DNA of 33,919 bases from Clostridiales bacterium (GTDB lineage Bacteria; Bacillota; Clostridia; Christensenellales; Borkfalkiaceae), in assembly GCA_022781715.1 (NCBI GenBank), contig JALETB010000101.1:1-33919 (forward strand). Reading direction: 5' to 3'. Both the position numbers and the translations under genes were made by a program. Position 1 is the stretch's first letter. The number at the start of each line of letters is the position of its first letter. Below are positions 31,444 to 33,919 of this stretch, one piece after another. The notes under the pieces were generated by a model that did no database searches, was not told the DNA's origin, and worked only from the letters and a program-made list of their open reading frames with translations.

Positions 31444-33919
31444 AGAAAATCAGACTTTTGGCATTGATTTTGTGCATGGTTGCGGCAACGGCGTGCTTTT
31501 TCGCTTGCGGCAACACCGGAACTTCGGAATCCGCCGGCTCGACCGACGGCGAAAACACAATCAGATTGCCGGAAATCGGGCTCGATCTTTTTGAAGACAA
31601 GGAACTGACTTTACCCGAGTCGGTTTCGGGACTTGCCACGTGGGCAAGTACGGACGAAACTCTCGTCACGGTCAAGGACGGAATAGTTTCGGCAACCGGA
31701 CAGAAAGAGGGGGCGGCAGAAGTCAGCGCGACTGTCGGCGACATCCTGGTCATTTACCCGATAAAGGTAGAGGACTCCGGTGAAACGCCTGCTCTGGACG
31801 CGACACCGTTTTCCGTTTACAAAGGAAAAACGGCGAACATCAAAGAGTATCTCTCTCTGACGTATAAGGAAATCGAAATAACCGAAGGCGTTACGTATAC
31901 TTACAACCCCGTCGGCGCTCAGGTTACCGTTGCCGAGGACGGAACGGTCAGCGGCGTCGCTGTCGGAACAACGATAATTAAGGTAAAAGCGACTTACAAA
32001 GGATTTCAGACTTCTGCGAAATCCGTTCCGGTTACGATCGAAGAGTCGGATATCGTTAAACCCGCTAAGGATAAAGTTTCGCTTTCCATATTCGAAGACG
32101 ACGTCGATCCCACTTCTTACGAAATAGAAGCGGAAGCGTTCATCAACGCCGAAAAGGTTGAAGACGCAACTATCGTCGCTTCGATCGAAGAGGGCGAAGA
32201 ATACGTCGAACTCAACGGACTCACCATAACCGCGAAAGCGGTCGGTAAAGCGGTGATTCTTCTCACTTACAACGGCGAAACGATGACCGTTACGGGCAGA
32301 ATCGAAGTCACCGTTCACGACGACACCGTGGAATATAAAGCGGGCGCGAATATGATATCGAACGGGGAAAGTACGTTCAATAAGGTTTTCGACGGCGAGT
32401 TTAAAGATTGTTATGAGTTCACTCTCGGCACCAAAGGCAACTATTGGGATAACGCCGTTACCAACTCTTCCGTCACAGATATTGCGAATGAGGGATACAA
32501 GACGTTCTCTTACGAAATTTATTTCGTAGACAGCGCTTCGCTCGTGGTTTATATTCCTTCGGCTTTCCAGAGCAATTCCGGAGCGTACTGTATGTACGAC
32601 CTTTCCACCACGGGGAATAAATTCAGATCCGTGATGGGAACATACACCGGCGACGATGACCTTCTCCACATTTACGGAGCGGACGGACAACGCCTTGCCG
32701 ACGAAACCGAACTCGTAACGGGTCAGTGGTATACCATCGTTTACGATCTTTCCACTTATTCCGACGGCTGGTCCATGTTGGGCTTCTCCATCAACGCCAC
32801 GGCGAACGGACAGAAAGCATACCTCCGTAACTTCGCGTTCCACACCACGGCTAATCTGCTTCCGAACGGAACTTACGACGCACGTCATCCGATAGGCGAA
32901 GTGGAAGACCCGGAAGTGACTAACGAAAAGGACGACTTCATTAACAAACTTATTATCGGCTCGAAGGCTGTTTCGGTCAAAAAGGTCGTAAACGGCGATT
33001 TCGCGGGTTCGTATAAGATCAGAAGTCAGACTTCGGCTACAGTCGGATCGATTTCCTTCGGCGACATTCACAACCGGGCTTTCGAACCGCAGGAATTCTT
33101 CGCCAAAGGATACCATTATATCAAATTCGATATTTATATCGCAAGCGGCAACGGACTCGGTATTTGTAACTGGGTCAAGGGCGTAGACGGCAAAGCGGAC
33201 GTCAAACTCGAAACGACTATCACTCCGGACACCTCAACGCACGACACCGTTCGCATTTATAACGAAAGAGGGAACATTTCCGCGCTTAAACAGGGCGGCT
33301 GGTACACCGTTCTCGTCGACGTGCCTTATGATGAAAACAATCTGCCCGAATGGGATCTGTTCTATATCGGTTTGCCCGGCTCCAAATACGTGCCTGCGAT
33401 CGGATACGTCAGAAATTTCGAATATCTTAAAACCGACCCCGAAATCGTCGGCGATAGCAGCCAAATCGCGCAGGAATTAACCACGGCGGCAAGCCTCGTT
33501 AAGCAGACGGAAGCGATCGACGGCGTTGAAGAGGCTTATCTCTATACGAACAACACCTTAAACTGGTACACCGGCAGACTTGACTTTAAGCCCGAAACTT
33601 ACTTTAATAAAGCCGTCGCGCTTAAAGTAAGATATAACGACGCGGCTCGTTTGTTCTTCTCTATAAACTACGTAAACTCTTATGACAGAAACAGCTGGAC
33701 GTTCGATAAGAACATTCACCATTTCACTCTTAGCGGAGAATACGTCAAAACACCCGTCGAAAACGTCTGGTACGAACTCGTTATCGATCTCACCGCTACG
33801 GGAAATAGGGACTGGATGAATTACATCACCATGGACGTAACCGGCGCAACCGGCAATGGCGTTTACATTGCGGATCTCAGAATTCTCGACGAATGTCCTT
33901 TTGATGTTCCCGAAGAAGA
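31440..33919 (+). CDS. Lipoprotein with bacterial Ig-like (Big_2) domains and three repeated CBM-like beta-sandwich modules; 3' end outside window
   Basis: Open for 826 codons to the window end (not in the ORF track). MKKIRLLALILCMVAATACFFACGNTG lipobox; Big_2-like 'TYTYNPVGAQVTVAEDGTVSGVAVGTTIIKVKATYKG'; repeats with 'GQWYTIVYDLS', 'GGWYTVLVDVP', 'NVWYELVIDLT'. Confidence 0.88.
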   Translation, partial: MKKIRLLALILCMVAATACFFACGNTGTSESAGSTDGENTIRLPEIGLDLFEDKELTLPESVSGLATWASTDETLVTVKDGIVSATGQKEGAAEVSATVGDILVIYPIKVEDSGETPALDATPFSVYKGKTANIKEYLSLTYKEIEITEGVTYTYNPVGAQVTVAEDGTVSGVAVGTTIIKVKATYKGFQTSAKSVPVTIEESDIVKPAKDKVSLSIFEDDVDPTSYEIEAEAFINAEKVEDATIVASIEEGEEYVELNGLTITAKAVGKAVILLTYNGETMTVTGRIEVTVHDDTVEYKAGANMISNGESTFNKVFDGEFKDCYEFTLGTKGNYWDNAVTNSSVTDIANEGYKTFSYEIYFVDSASLVVYIPSAFQSNSGAYCMYDLSTTGNKFRSVMGTYTGDDDLLHIYGADGQRLADETELVTGQWYTIVYDLSTYSDGWSMLGFSINATANGQKAYLRNFAFHTTANLLPNGTYDARHPIGEVEDPEVTNEKDDFINKLIIGSKAVSVKKVVNGDFAGSYKIRSQTSATVGSISFGDIHNRAFEPQEFFAKGYHYIKFDIYIASGNGLGICNWVKGVDGKADVKLETTITPDTSTHDTVRIYNERGNISALKQGGWYTVLVDVPYDENNLPEWDLFYIGLPGSKYVPAIGYVRNFEYLKTDPEIVGDSSQIAQELTTAASLVKQTEAIDGVEEAYLYTNNTLNWYTGRLDFKPETYFNKAVALKVRYNDAARLFFSINYVNSYDRNSWTFDKNIHHFTLSGEYVKTPVENVWYELVIDLTATGNRDWMNYITMDVTGATGNGVYIADLRILDECPFDVPEE

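Noticed and set aside
31611-33116. 501-aa ORF antisense to the Ig-like lipoprotein
   Set aside because: The sense strand has a lipoprotein signal, Ig-like domains and repeat modules; the antisense product has none and no RBS/promoter was evident.

Overview
The window looks like a chromosomal segment of a Clostridia/Firmicutes-type bacterium (lineage inferred only from gene content, promoter style and lipoprotein signals). The left half (1-13.4 kb) is mostly ordinary: a partial TetR-like gene, a BspA-type leucine-rich-repeat lipoprotein, a second TetR-like gene divergent from a feoA-feoA-feoB-Cys-rich iron(II) uptake operon, a GT4 glycosyltransferase, rqcH, tig-clpP-clpX, and a translationally coupled pair of PH-like membrane proteins. 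The right half (13.5-33.9 kb) is a dense co-directional carbohydrate-utilisation locus behind a divergent AraC regulator. It holds an LplB-type permease fused to a large signal-peptide-bearing ectodomain, an SGNH hydrolase encoded between the two permeases, a second permease, a solute-binding lipoprotein, a small membrane protein, three paralogous beta-helix proteins (two lipoproteins and one with no signal peptide), a GH2 beta-galactosidase-like enzyme, a GH78-like rhamnosidase, and a lipoprotein with Ig-like and repeated CBM-like domains that runs off the window end and is absent from the supplied ORF track. The best candidates for something undescribed are the ectodomain-permease fusion, the three-paralog beta-helix set split across compartments, and the repeat-module lipoprotein. 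Several strong inverted repeats and consensus promoters are also visible. All family calls are by eye; no searches were run.
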